DNA from: JAYVYM01 sp046593925
GTDB lineage: Bacteria > Actinomycetota > Actinomycetes > Mycobacteriales > SCTD01
Reading direction: 5' to 3'
Assembly (NCBI GenBank): GCA_046593925.1
Contig: JBKJQN010000004.1
Span: forward strand, 1-31,153
DNA length: 31,153 bases
This document shows, in pieces, positions 24,710 to 31,153 of the stretch. Position 1 is the stretch's first letter, and the number at the start of each line of letters is the position of its first letter. The notes below the pieces were generated by a model, which was not told the DNA's origin, did not search any database, and saw only the letters and a program-made list of their open reading frames with translations. The position numbers and the translations under genes were made by a program.

Positions 24710-25855
24710 TCAGCTCGGGACCGAGCCACCGGTCGCGCCGCCGAAGGACCCGAGCAGCTGCTTCACGAGCGCTCCGACGTCGACCGGGGACACGTCCTTG
24801 GGCACCGTCACCTCGTCGGCCGAGTCGTTGACGTCGATCGTCACCGTGCTGCCGGTGAGGTCGGGCGCGGGGGTCGCGCCGGGCGGGGCCAGTCGGACGG
24901 CCGACTGCAGGTCCAGGGTGATCTTCTTCAGGTGGTCCCCGTCGAGGGTGACCTGGCCGTTGACGGTGCCGTCACCGATCTTGTCGACGGCGGTGGTGTC
25001 AAGGGTGTCGAGCCCCGGCACCGCCGGCCCCATCGCCTTGACCGTGGCGAGCACGGCCTTGAGGGCCTGTTTGGCCTGCACCTTGACGTCGAGCACCCGG
25101 CTGCTGCCGCTGCTCGACGCGTCGCTGACCGTGACGAACGGTTTGACGGCTGCCAGCAGGTCGGTCCCGAGCTTCTGCGTGTCGACGGAGGCCGATGGGC
25201 TCGGCGCCGCACGGTTACCCAGGGCCTTGAGCTGGTCGGCGTACTCGGCAAGGGGCAGCTTGATCCACTTTCCGGCCTTGACGTCGGTGACCAGCGGCTG
25301 CAGTTGCTCAGGCGCCGACGCCGCCAGGTCGTCGAGCTGCGCCCCCACGTCCGTCGACGAGCCGGCCTTCTTGGCGATGTCGCTGATCTTCTGCAGGCCG
25401 ACATTGACGTACAGGTCACCGGCAACCACCCGGACCTGGGCCACGTCGCCGCCGTCGGCCTGCACGGACATCGCGAAGTTGGCGAGCTTGAGCTGCTCGG
25501 CCGTCGACATCGCCGGGTCGGCGCGCTGCAGGTCCTGCAGCGTCTTACCGGCCGCGGGGTCGATCGTGATCGAGATGGTGCCGCCTACCAGCAGGTCGGC
25601 CTGCTCGGCCTTGAGCCCGTCGGTGCCGGCCGTGGAGGCCTTCTTGAGGGCGCCTGAGGCGTCCTCGAGGCGCATTGTCACGGACATCGAGCCGCTGGCC
25701 CGCAGGTTGGCCGAGGCCTTCTGCAGCGCGCTTCCGACATCCTGTTTCTTGGCAGCTGCGGCCTGACCGCAACCGACGGCGGCGCCCAACGGCAGGGCGA
25801 ACAGGCACAGGCCAGCGGTCAGGCGGCGGGCCAGCAGGGCGGGAGGGGTGGACAC
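24710..25855 (-). CDS. LppX/LprAFG-family lipoprotein
   Basis: This 381-aa exported lipoprotein has a signal peptide (LTAGLCLFALPLGAAVGC) with the acylated cysteine near residue 29. The mature part starts with a helix (VGSALQKASANLRASGSMSVTMRLE), then long beta strands (VRVVAGDLYVNVGL, GKWIKLPL). This fits the LolA-like half-barrel of LppX/LprG proteins, which carry lipids across the actinobacterial envelope. It is longer than the ~235 aa of mycobacterial LprG, with extra C-terminal strands. GTG 25855 is chosen because GGAG lies 5 nt upstream. The function is plausible alongside an Mce importer, but the substrate is unknown. Confidence 0.82.
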   Translation of the reverse strand: MSTPPALLARRLTAGLCLFALPLGAAVGCGQAAAAKKQDVGSALQKASANLRASGSMSVTMRLEDASGALKKASTAGTDGLKAEQADLLVGGTISITIDPAAGKTLQDLQRADPAMSTAEQLKLANFAMSVQADGGDVAQVRVVAGDLYVNVGLQKISDIAKKAGSSTDVGAQLDDLAASAPEQLQPLVTDVKAGKWIKLPLAEYADQLKALGNRAAPSPSASVDTQKLGTDLLAAVKPFVTVSDASSSGSSRVLDVKVQAKQALKAVLATVKAMGPAVPGLDTLDTTAVDKIGDGTVNGQVTLDGDHLKKITLDLQSAVRLAPPGATPAPDLTGSTVTIDVNDSADEVTVPKDVSPVDVGALVKQLLGSFGGATGGSVPS

Positions 25856-25944
25856 GGAAGCTCCGGGTGGTCGTGGGACGAGTGCTCGCCTGGACAGGCT
25901 GCCAGACGCCAGAGCTCGATGGGGGCCCTGTGGATACGTCGTTG

Positions 25945-25958
25945 CCGTACCGGTACGG
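25945..25958. promoter_or_regulatory. 14-bp perfect palindrome in a divergent promoter region
   Basis: CCGTACCGGTACGG lies 90 bp upstream of the LprG-like start (minus) and 154 bp upstream of the phosphatidyltransferase start (plus). A perfect palindrome here is a plausible operator. The rest of the 256-bp gap holds two hairpins (26015-26034 and 26039-26054) and no gene. Confidence 0.45.
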
Positions 25959-26014
25959 GGTCGGCTGTCCGGCCAGCACGCTGAAGCCGGTCTGCGCGAA
26001 CCGGCGTCGGCAGC

Positions 26015-26054
26015 CGCCCGCACCGTTGCGGGCGCTGAGGCACAGTGGTGTGCC
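26015..26054 (+). promoter_or_regulatory. Two tandem leader hairpins upstream of the phosphatidyltransferase
   Basis: CGCCCGC (26015-26021) pairs with GCGGGCG (26028-26034) around ACCGTT. GGCACA (26039-26044) pairs with TGTGCC (26049-26054) around GTGG. They sit 58 nt before ATG 26112. They could be a structured leader or chance GC structure. Confidence 0.35.
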
Positions 26055-26111
26055 GGCGACCCGCCCGGACCCGCCCGTCCCGAGGACCGACGACAGAGTG
26101 ACAGCCACCCG

Positions 26112-26870
26112 ATGACATCCACCTGGTCGTGGTCCGGGCTGCGCGCCTGGGTCGTGCACGGCTACACCGCGACGGGGGCGATCCTGGCCCTGCTGATCGT
26201 GCTCGCGGCCGTACAGGGCGACATCGCGAGGGCGCTCTGGCTGGGGCTGGCCGCGCTGTTCATCGACGGCACCGACGGCATGCTGGCCCGCCGCTTCGAG
26301 GTGAAGGAGCGGTTGCCGTGGTTCGACGGCGCGCTGCTCGACAACATCGTCGACTACCTGACCTACGTGTTCGCCCCCGTCGTGCTGCTGCTACAGGGCG
26401 GCTACCTGCCCGGTGGCGCCGCCGGGACCGTGGTGGCCGTGCTGCCGTTGGTGGCCTCGAGCTACCAGTTCTGCCGGGTCGACGCCAAGACCGATGACCA
26501 CTTCTTCCTGGGCTTCCCGAGTTACTGGAACGTCGTCGCGCTGTACGCGATCGCGCTCGACCTCGGTCCGATCGTCGTCTCAACGATCATCGTCGTGTGT
26601 GCGCTGCTGGTGCTGGTGCCCGTCGGCTACGTGTACCCGTCGCGGACGCTCGTGCTGCGCGTCCCGACCCTGGCGCTGTCGGCGCTGTGGCTCGTGACGT
26701 ATGCCCTGATCGTTGCCGAGCTGCCGCACCCCAACGGCGTCGTAGTAGCCCTCTCGCTGGCCTACATCGTCTACTACAACGCGCTGAGCCTGTACCTGGA
26801 GGTGAAGCGCCGCCAGGGCCGCCGGGAGCAACCACTGCCGGCTCCGGCCACCTTCGAGGGAGCCAGGTGA
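26112..26870 (+). CDS. CDP-alcohol phosphatidyltransferase, phosphatidylcholine-synthase (Pcs)-like
   Basis: This 252-aa membrane enzyme has the CDP-alcohol signature DGMLAR...G73...D77...D81, beginning at Asp55. The signature has 12 residues between AR and G, instead of the usual 8. This longer spacing, the HGYTATGA start and the KTDDHFFLGFPSYWN block match phosphatidylcholine synthases, which condense CDP-diacylglycerol with choline. Serine or another alcohol remains possible. About seven to eight hydrophobic segments are visible. The ATG start gives the right N-terminus; no strong ribosome site is seen. Its stop overlaps the next gene as GTGA. Confidence 0.85.
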   Translation: MTSTWSWSGLRAWVVHGYTATGAILALLIVLAAVQGDIARALWLGLAALFIDGTDGMLARRFEVKERLPWFDGALLDNIVDYLTYVFAPVVLLLQGGYLPGGAAGTVVAVLPLVASSYQFCRVDAKTDDHFFLGFPSYWNVVALYAIALDLGPIVVSTIIVVCALLVLVPVGYVYPSRTLVLRVPTLALSALWLVTYALIVAELPHPNGVVVALSLAYIVYYNALSLYLEVKRRQGRREQPLPAPATFEGAR

Positions 26871-27700
26871 GGCAGCTCGCCATCCTGCTTGCGTTCGGCG
26901 CGATGACCTGCTTCGGGGTCGCGGCCGTGCTGCAGGCGGTGGCGACCGGGCGCATCGAGCAGCGCCCCGGCCTGGACCCGCGCCTGCTGCTCCAGCTTGC
27001 CCGCCAACCGGTGTTTGTCGGGTCGCTGGCCCTGAACGGGCTCGGCTTCGCCCTGCACATCACGGCGCTGCAGTCGCTGCCGCTGTTCCTCGTACAGGCC
27101 GTCATCGCAGGCAGCGTCGCGGTGACGGCGGTGCTCTCGGCGCGGGTGACAGGCACGTCGCTGGCGCGCGCCCAGTGGCTCGCCGTCGGTCTGGTCGTCC
27201 TCGGGCTGGCGATGCTCGGGCCGTCCGCCACGACCGGGCAGGCCGACCCGGGCGGCACGAGCGCGGCGCTGCTGCTGCTTGCCAGCATCGGCTTCGTGGT
27301 GCTCGCGGCGCGGTTCGCCACCCGGGTCCGGGGTGCCGCGGGGGCGGTCCTGCTCGGCCTGCTCGCCGGTTCCGGCTTCGGCGTGGTGGCCGTGTCGGCC
27401 CGGCTGCTCCCGCCGTTCGGCGCCGCTGTGCTGGGCTCGCCGCTGGCGTACGTGCTCCTGCTGGCTGGCGCCACGGCGTTCCTGCTGTACTCCGCCGCGA
27501 TGCAGCGCGGCTCGGTCACCACCACGACGGCCGCCCTGGTCATCACGCAGACGGGCGTACCGGCTCTGGTCGGGGTGCTGTTGCTCGGCGACCGGGTGCG
27601 TGACGGCTTCCTGACTCTGGCCGTGGCTGGCTTTGTGACGGCACTGGGCGGCGCCGTCGGGCTCGGCCGCTACGAGCGGGGCCTGGTGCCAGTCGGCTGA
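26867..27700 (+). CDS. DMT/EamA-like integral membrane protein
   Basis: This 277-aa protein is hydrophobic throughout, with about nine to ten predicted helices and short loops, in the style of DMT-superfamily transporters. There is no substrate-defining motif. The GTG start lies in a GTGA overlap with the phosphatidyltransferase gene, preceded by GAGGGAG. The tight coupling suggests a joint role, for example moving a headgroup or lipid, but this is inference. The end overlaps the convergent zinc-finger gene by 31 bp. Confidence 0.8.
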   Translation: MRQLAILLAFGAMTCFGVAAVLQAVATGRIEQRPGLDPRLLLQLARQPVFVGSLALNGLGFALHITALQSLPLFLVQAVIAGSVAVTAVLSARVTGTSLARAQWLAVGLVVLGLAMLGPSATTGQADPGGTSAALLLLASIGFVVLAARFATRVRGAAGAVLLGLLAGSGFGVVAVSARLLPPFGAAVLGSPLAYVLLLAGATAFLLYSAAMQRGSVTTTTAALVITQTGVPALVGVLLLGDRVRDGFLTLAVAGFVTALGGAVGLGRYERGLVPVG

Positions 27701-27852
27701 CCGGCTGGCTGCAGCGTCGGGAAGCGCCGGCGGGTCACCGTGACCGTGCCCTCCTCGAACGGTCGATGCTCGTCGTGCTCGGCGTGGACGTGATCGGCGA
27801 GCTCGCCGGTGCTGGCGAACCGGAGCCGGCAGCAGGCGCAGGCATGGACCAT
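27670..27852 (-). CDS. Small C2H2-type zinc-finger protein
   Basis: The 60-aa product contains a complete C-x2-C-x12-H-x4-H finger: CACC near residues 4-7, then HVHAEH near 20-25. The C-terminus is basic. ATG 27852 is chosen over the longer ATG 27921 because a perfect AGGAGG (27858-27863) lies 5 nt upstream. The longer form would be 83 aa. It follows the PLP-enzyme gene on the same strand and overlaps the end of the convergent membrane-protein gene. It could bind nucleic acid or protein; no function is known to me. Confidence 0.72.
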   Translation of the reverse strand: MVHACACCRLRFASTGELADHVHAEHDEHRPFEEGTVTVTRRRFPTLQPAGQPTGTRPRS

Positions 27853-27942
27853 GAGGACCTCCTCGGACCACCAGCCATCGTGCGCCTGCCCGGCGAGCAG
27901 GTCCAGGGGCTCGCGCCGCATGGTGGACGGCAGGACGCTGAC

Positions 27943-29133
27943 CTACCCCGGCTGCCCGGGCGCCCCCACGGCCTGCGTCATCCGCCGTACGGCCTCCTGC
28001 AGAACGGCGCGGGTGGTGCCGTGGTTCAGCCGGACGAAGCCGCGCCCCGGCTCGCCGTACTCCGACCCGTCGACCAGCGCGACCCGGCCGCGGGCCAGGA
28101 ACAGCCCGGCCGGGTCGTCGCCGAGCACCCGACAGTCCAGCCAGGCCAGGTACGACGCCTGCGGTGGCGTCCAGCGCACCTGCGGCAGGTACCGCGCCAG
28201 CAGCGTGCCGACCAGGTCGCGGTTGCGGTCCAGGTGGCCCAGCAGCGCGTCGAGCCAGTCGTCGCCCTCCTCGTACGCCGCCACGCTCGCCAGCACCCCG
28301 AGATGCCCCGTGCGGTAGGCCACCTCGACCGGCAGCGTCGCGAGTCGGGCCTGCACCCGCTCGGAGCCGGCGACGACCAGCGCAGCCTTGAGGCCCGCCA
28401 GGTTGAAGGCCTTGGACGCGCTGACGACGGCGACGGCATCGCGTTCCCCACTGCCCAGGTACGGGCTGAAGCTGCTGCCGGGCAGGGTCAGTGGCGCGTG
28501 GATCTCGTCGCTGACGACCACGGCGTCGTACGTGCGCGCGACCGTGTCGAGCGCGTCGAGCTCGGGCTCTGACCAGACCCGGCCGGTCGGGTTGTGCGGG
28601 CTGCACAGCAGGACCGCCCGGGCGCCGGCGGCGAGGGCAGCACCGATGCCGTCGAGGTCCAGGGCGCCGTCGGCGAGCAGCGGCACCGGCACCGTGGTGC
28701 GACCGCGCTCGGGGATGACGGCGGCGAATGGGTGATAGACGGGCGGGCAGATGACGACGCCGTCACCGGGAGCGGTGAGGACGCCCAGCGCCTCGCCGAC
28801 ACCGACCATGACGTCGGCCACCGGCCAGCACCGCTCCGGGTCGACCTGCCAGGACCATCGACGGGCGGCGAAGCCGGCGAACGCACCACGCAGGACTTCG
28901 GGGGTCGGGTAGCCCGTGTCACCCGCGCGGACGGCAGCCAGCAGGACCCGGGTCACCGGCTCGGCGAGCGGCACGTCCAGCTCCGCCACCCAGAGCGGCA
29001 GGACGTCGGGGGGGTACCGGGTCCACTTGACGCTGCGCCGACGGGCGAGCACGTCCAGGGGCAGCGCGTCGAAGTCGGGGGCACTGCCGGTGGCTCTTGC
29101 TGGTGGCGGCTGGGTTGGCTCCTGGGCCGTCAC
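27943..29133 (-). CDS. PLP-dependent aminotransferase / C-S lyase, MalY/PatB-like
   Basis: This 396-aa fold-type I PLP enzyme has PHNPTGRVW (Asn181), SDEIHAPL (Asp209) and SASKAFNLAGLK with the PLP-binding Lys241. The phrases PLWVAELD near residue 47 and SDEIHAPL are typical of MalY/PatB proteins, many of which are cystathionine beta-lyases. A true aminotransferase role is also possible. The GTG start overlaps the flavoprotein stop (GTGA). No pyridoxal-binding residue looks missing. Confidence 0.88.
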   Translation of the reverse strand: MTAQEPTQPPPARATGSAPDFDALPLDVLARRRSVKWTRYPPDVLPLWVAELDVPLAEPVTRVLLAAVRAGDTGYPTPEVLRGAFAGFAARRWSWQVDPERCWPVADVMVGVGEALGVLTAPGDGVVICPPVYHPFAAVIPERGRTTVPVPLLADGALDLDGIGAALAAGARAVLLCSPHNPTGRVWSEPELDALDTVARTYDAVVVSDEIHAPLTLPGSSFSPYLGSGERDAVAVVSASKAFNLAGLKAALVVAGSERVQARLATLPVEVAYRTGHLGVLASVAAYEEGDDWLDALLGHLDRNRDLVGTLLARYLPQVRWTPPQASYLAWLDCRVLGDDPAGLFLARGRVALVDGSEYGEPGRGFVRLNHGTTRAVLQEAVRRMTQAVGAPGQPG

Positions 29134-30341
29134 TGGCGCGCGGACCGCAGCCGGTCGACGGCTGGGCTGAAGGCCTCGCCGGCCGTCAGCAGCCGCCGGG
29201 CCAGCAGCATCCCCTTGGGCCAGTTGACCAGCAGCGCCCCGCACAGCCGGTCGCCGTCGGCGTACGCCACCCCGAAGCGCGCTGGGCTGCCGGACGGGTC
29301 ACCGATCAGGACGTGTCGATCGCTGTCCACGGGCAGCCCTACGACCTGCGCCTGCCAGTCGTGCTGGTTGGTCCAGACGTACTCCACCGGGAGCTGCGGC
29401 GGCCTGTCGTCGGGGTCGGTGAGCCTGCGTGCGACGTGCGCGGCCTGCGCGACGGCGCTGGTCCAGTGCTCGACGCGCACCGCCCGCCCGCGGCGGGGGC
29501 TGTGCCAGCGCGCCACGTCGCCGACTGCGTGGACGGCTGCTGCCCCGACGGCGAGGCCGGAGGCGTCGCAGACGATGCCGTCGTCGATGAGCAGCCCGGA
29601 GCCGGCGAGCCAGCGGTCGTCGGGGACGGCGCCAATCGCGACGACGACGGTCGACGCATGCAGGGTCTCGCCGTCGGTCAGCACGACCTCGAGGTCGCCC
29701 TGCCGGCCGGTGACCCGCTCCACACCGTGGCCGAAGCGGGTCCGTACACCGTGCGCGTGCTGCAGGTCGGTGAACAGCTGGCCGACCTCGTCGCTGAGCG
29801 TCCGCCCCATCGGCACGGTGACCGGGTCGACGACGGTGACGTCACAGCCCAGCGTGCGGGCCGTCGAGGCGACCTCGGCTCCCAGGAAACCGCCACCGAC
29901 GACAACGACCGGCCTGGCCGTTGCCAGCGCCGCCCGCAGGGCGAGCGCGTCCGCGAGGGTGCGCAGCACAAACAGGCCCGACTCGGGTCGCCAGGGCGAC
30001 GGGCGCGCCGTTGCCCCGGTCGCGAGCACCACCTCGTCGAACGCCAAACGCTCGCCGTCGGCCAGGACGACGGCGCGACCGGCGACGTCGAGGGCAACCG
30101 CCGGCCTGCCGAGCAGCAGCTCGATCCCGTCCTGGGCCGCGGCTGCTTCGTCGAGCAGGCGAGCCTGCTCCGGCTGCCAGCTGCCGGCGAGCAGCTGCTT
30201 GGACAACGGCGGCTTGTCGTACGGCAGATCTGGCTCCGCGCCGACCAGGACGACGCCTCCCTGCCAGCCCTGCCGGCGCAGCTCCTGAGCGGTACGCACC
30301 CCGCCGACGGAGGCGCCGACGACCAGCGCGGTCCGGGTCAC
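29130..30341 (-). CDS. NAD(P)H-ferredoxin-reductase-like flavoprotein
   Basis: This 403-aa FAD/NAD(P)H oxidoreductase is in the class of putidaredoxin and rhodocoxin reductases that feed ferredoxin/cytochrome P450 systems. The FAD Rossmann motif is VVGASVGG (7-14, with Ser replacing the usual Gly). LPYDKPPLSKQLL is the class-specific block. The NAD(P)-binding motif VVGGGFLGAE ends near residue 156. HAVGDVARW is the second FAD contact. The GTG start is preceded by AGGAAGGA at about 5 nt. No ferredoxin or P450 gene lies nearby, so its partner is unknown. The PLP-enzyme gene is coupled downstream. Confidence 0.9.
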   Translation of the reverse strand: MTRTALVVGASVGGVRTAQELRRQGWQGGVVLVGAEPDLPYDKPPLSKQLLAGSWQPEQARLLDEAAAAQDGIELLLGRPAVALDVAGRAVVLADGERLAFDEVVLATGATARPSPWRPESGLFVLRTLADALALRAALATARPVVVVGGGFLGAEVASTARTLGCDVTVVDPVTVPMGRTLSDEVGQLFTDLQHAHGVRTRFGHGVERVTGRQGDLEVVLTDGETLHASTVVVAIGAVPDDRWLAGSGLLIDDGIVCDASGLAVGAAAVHAVGDVARWHSPRRGRAVRVEHWTSAVAQAAHVARRLTDPDDRPPQLPVEYVWTNQHDWQAQVVGLPVDSDRHVLIGDPSGSPARFGVAYADGDRLCGALLVNWPKGMLLARRLLTAGEAFSPAVDRLRSARQ

Positions 30342-30386
30342 GTATGTCCTTCCTGCAAGTGGTTGGTCGACACCGCATCCTGCCTG

Positions 30387-30416
30387 CTGACTGATCGGCC
30401 CGCCGACCAGTAACCT
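30387..30416 (+). promoter_or_regulatory. Leaderless promoter of the duplicated HTH gene
   Basis: CTGACT (30387-30392) and TAACCT (30411-30416) are spaced by 18 bp. Seven bases separate the -10 from ATG 30424, so transcription likely starts at the ATG. No Shine-Dalgarno is present, which is consistent with a leaderless message. Confidence 0.55.
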
Positions 30417-30423
30417 TCGGGGC

Positions 30424-30792
30424 ATGACTGATGTCGAGAAGAACAAGCGGCTGTCCGCGGCTGACCGGGACAAGCTCGGGGCGACCTTGGAGAAGGCGTA
30501 CGCCAAGGGCACGAGCATCGCAGCGCTCGCCGACGCGCACGGCACAAGCGCCGGTCGGGTCCGGCTGGTGTTGCTCGAACGCGGGGTCGTCCTGCGCCCG
30601 CGCGGTGGCAACACGCGCAAGCCTGACCCGGCGCGCGACAAGCACGCCAAGGCCGTGGCCGCCGAGTACGCCAAGGGTGCCTCGCTGTCGCAGATCGGTA
30701 CGACGCACGGGGTCAGCGCCACCACGGCGCGCAACCTCGTGCTGGCCGGTGGTGGCGCGCTGCGGGCTCGCGGCGGTCGCAAGAAGGCTTGA
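30424..30792 (+). CDS. Small DNA-binding protein with tandem helix-turn-helix repeats
   Basis: This 122-aa basic protein consists of two similar units. Unit 1 (about 25-62) reads AYAKGTSIAALADAHGTSAG and ends LRPRGG. Unit 2 (about 80-117) reads EYAKGASLSQIGTTHGVSAT and ends LRARGG. About 17 of 38 positions match between units. Each is a helix-turn-helix followed by an Arg-Gly-Gly tail. Single-unit proteins of this style are common in actinobacteria. The double form suggests binding to longer or paired sites, perhaps as a nucleoid-associated or regulatory protein. It is divergent from the flavoprotein gene. Confidence 0.82.
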   Translation: MTDVEKNKRLSAADRDKLGATLEKAYAKGTSIAALADAHGTSAGRVRLVLLERGVVLRPRGGNTRKPDPARDKHAKAVAAEYAKGASLSQIGTTHGVSATTARNLVLAGGGALRARGGRKKA

Positions 30793-30984
30793 CCGCTCCT
30801 GCGCTCAACTCCTGGCCAGGGGAAGCCGACACGGATGTCGGTGTTATGCCTGGCAGCAGCCCGCCATGCGGCTGCCCGGTCGGCGACGATGCCCGCCCGG
30901 TCACGCAGCGGCCCTCGTCGAGGGCTGCTGGGAGGAGAGGTACCCCGTGGACGACGGACCCTGGGACGACTAGAACGTCCCACC
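30793..30984 (+). other. Intergenic stretch with hairpin, ribosome site and mini-ORF
   Basis: An 11-bp hairpin (30906-30916 with 30920-30930, one G-T pair) is followed directly by GGAGGAGAGG. Then comes GTG at 30947 with eight codons ending at TAG 30971-30973 (peptide V-D-D-G-P-W-D-D). In the same frame, ATG 30866 would give 35 aa. The terminator starts 11 nt after the stop. Either a tiny ORF, a small RNA or an untranslated 3' region of the HTH gene could explain it. Confidence 0.35.
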
Positions 30985-31023
30985 GGGCCGCCCTGCACGT
31001 GCAGGGTGGCCCTTCGTTGTTTC
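30985..31023 (+). terminator. Rho-independent terminator
   Basis: GGGCCGCCCTGCA (30985-30997) pairs with TGCAGGGTGGCCC (31000-31012), giving a 13-bp stem with one G-T pair around a 2-nt centre. The T-rich tail TTCGTTGTTTC follows. The core CCCTGCACGTGCAGGG is a 16-bp perfect palindrome. Confidence 0.8.
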
Positions 31024-31061
31024 TGGGGCCGGCTGCGGCGGGCTCACTCGGCGCCGGCGCG

Positions 31062-31153
31062 GCGGGACAGAACGCTTGCACCTCGCAACATCAACGTGGT
31101 CGCCACGCTCAGGACGGCCGATGATGTTCCGAGGTGCAAGGTGTTTGTCCCGC
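31062..31153. repeat. Imperfect 32-bp inverted repeat at the window end
   Basis: 31062-31093 matches the reverse complement of 31122-31153 at about 27 of 32 positions, with shared blocks GCGGGACA, TTGCACCTCG and AACATCA. The 28-bp centre holds a small CGTGG-TCG-CCACG hairpin. It ends exactly on the last base. It may be a miniature inverted-repeat element or paired insertion-sequence ends. No transposase is present in the window. Confidence 0.6.

Noticed and set aside
30793..31023. Known structured RNA (SRP RNA, RNase P RNA, tmRNA, 5S rRNA or a riboswitch)
   Set aside because: None of the conserved cores of these RNAs could be recognised. A short TGCCTGGCAG near 30847 resembles a 5S rRNA end only by chance.
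31062..31153. Calling the terminal repeat a specific insertion-sequence family
   Set aside because: The arm sequence recalls some actinobacterial insertion-sequence ends, but no transposase is in the window and I cannot run a comparison.

Overview
The window is high-GC DNA with dense, overlapping genes, frequent GTG starts, leaderless promoters and a complete Mce (mammalian cell entry) lipid-import locus. This points to an actinobacterium (phylum Actinomycetota). I cannot place it more finely from sequence alone. Both ends look like assembly-graph ends: positions 1-127 are a perfect 60-bp inverted repeat around a tRNA anticodon loop, and 31062-31153 is an imperfect 32-bp inverted repeat that stops on the last base.

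Left region (195-6961), acyl-CoA activation and branched-chain acyl-CoA breakdown. It holds a medium/long-chain acyl-CoA ligase (+), then a minus-strand operon of a carboxyltransferase, a biotin carboxylase/BCCP subunit (methylcrotonyl-CoA carboxylase type) and a small zinc-ribbon protein. A divergent long-chain-type acyl-CoA dehydrogenase (+) faces the operon. The divergent promoter carries a 19-bp motif that recurs at 17/19 identity at 21849-21867, between a TetR repressor and a second acyl-CoA dehydrogenase operon. This suggests one TetR-controlled acyl-CoA regulon split by the Mce locus.

Middle region (7082-21121), the Mce locus: two YrbE permeases, MceA-F (MceE is a lipoprotein), an Mce-associated membrane protein, one exported protein and one lipoprotein. 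Nearly all are chained by 1-4 bp overlaps behind one promoter. A separate secreted-protein gene with a structured 332-bp leader follows, then the MceG/Mkl-type ATPase and a TetR regulator. The full importer is therefore encoded in one place: permeases, substrate-binding tunnel proteins, accessory proteins and ATPase.

Right region (21291-31153). It holds the TetR / TIGR03084 / acyl-CoA dehydrogenase cluster, a small acidic protein (-), a TerB-like protein (+), and an LppX/LprG-family lipoprotein (-). A phosphatidylcholine-synthase-like CDP-alcohol phosphatidyltransferase is coupled to a DMT-type membrane protein. A minus-strand set follows (ferredoxin-reductase-like flavoprotein, MalY/PatB-like PLP enzyme, 60-aa C2H2 zinc finger). 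A leaderless gene for a tandemly duplicated helix-turn-helix protein, a hairpin/mini-ORF/terminator region and the terminal repeat close the window.

The genes read as a lipid uptake and catabolism island: import (Mce), activation (acyl-CoA ligase), dehydrogenation (two FadE) and carboxylation (AccA/AccD). No CRISPR array, phage or transposase gene is visible. The most promising new observation is the shared promoter/operator motif linking the two acyl-CoA dehydrogenase loci.
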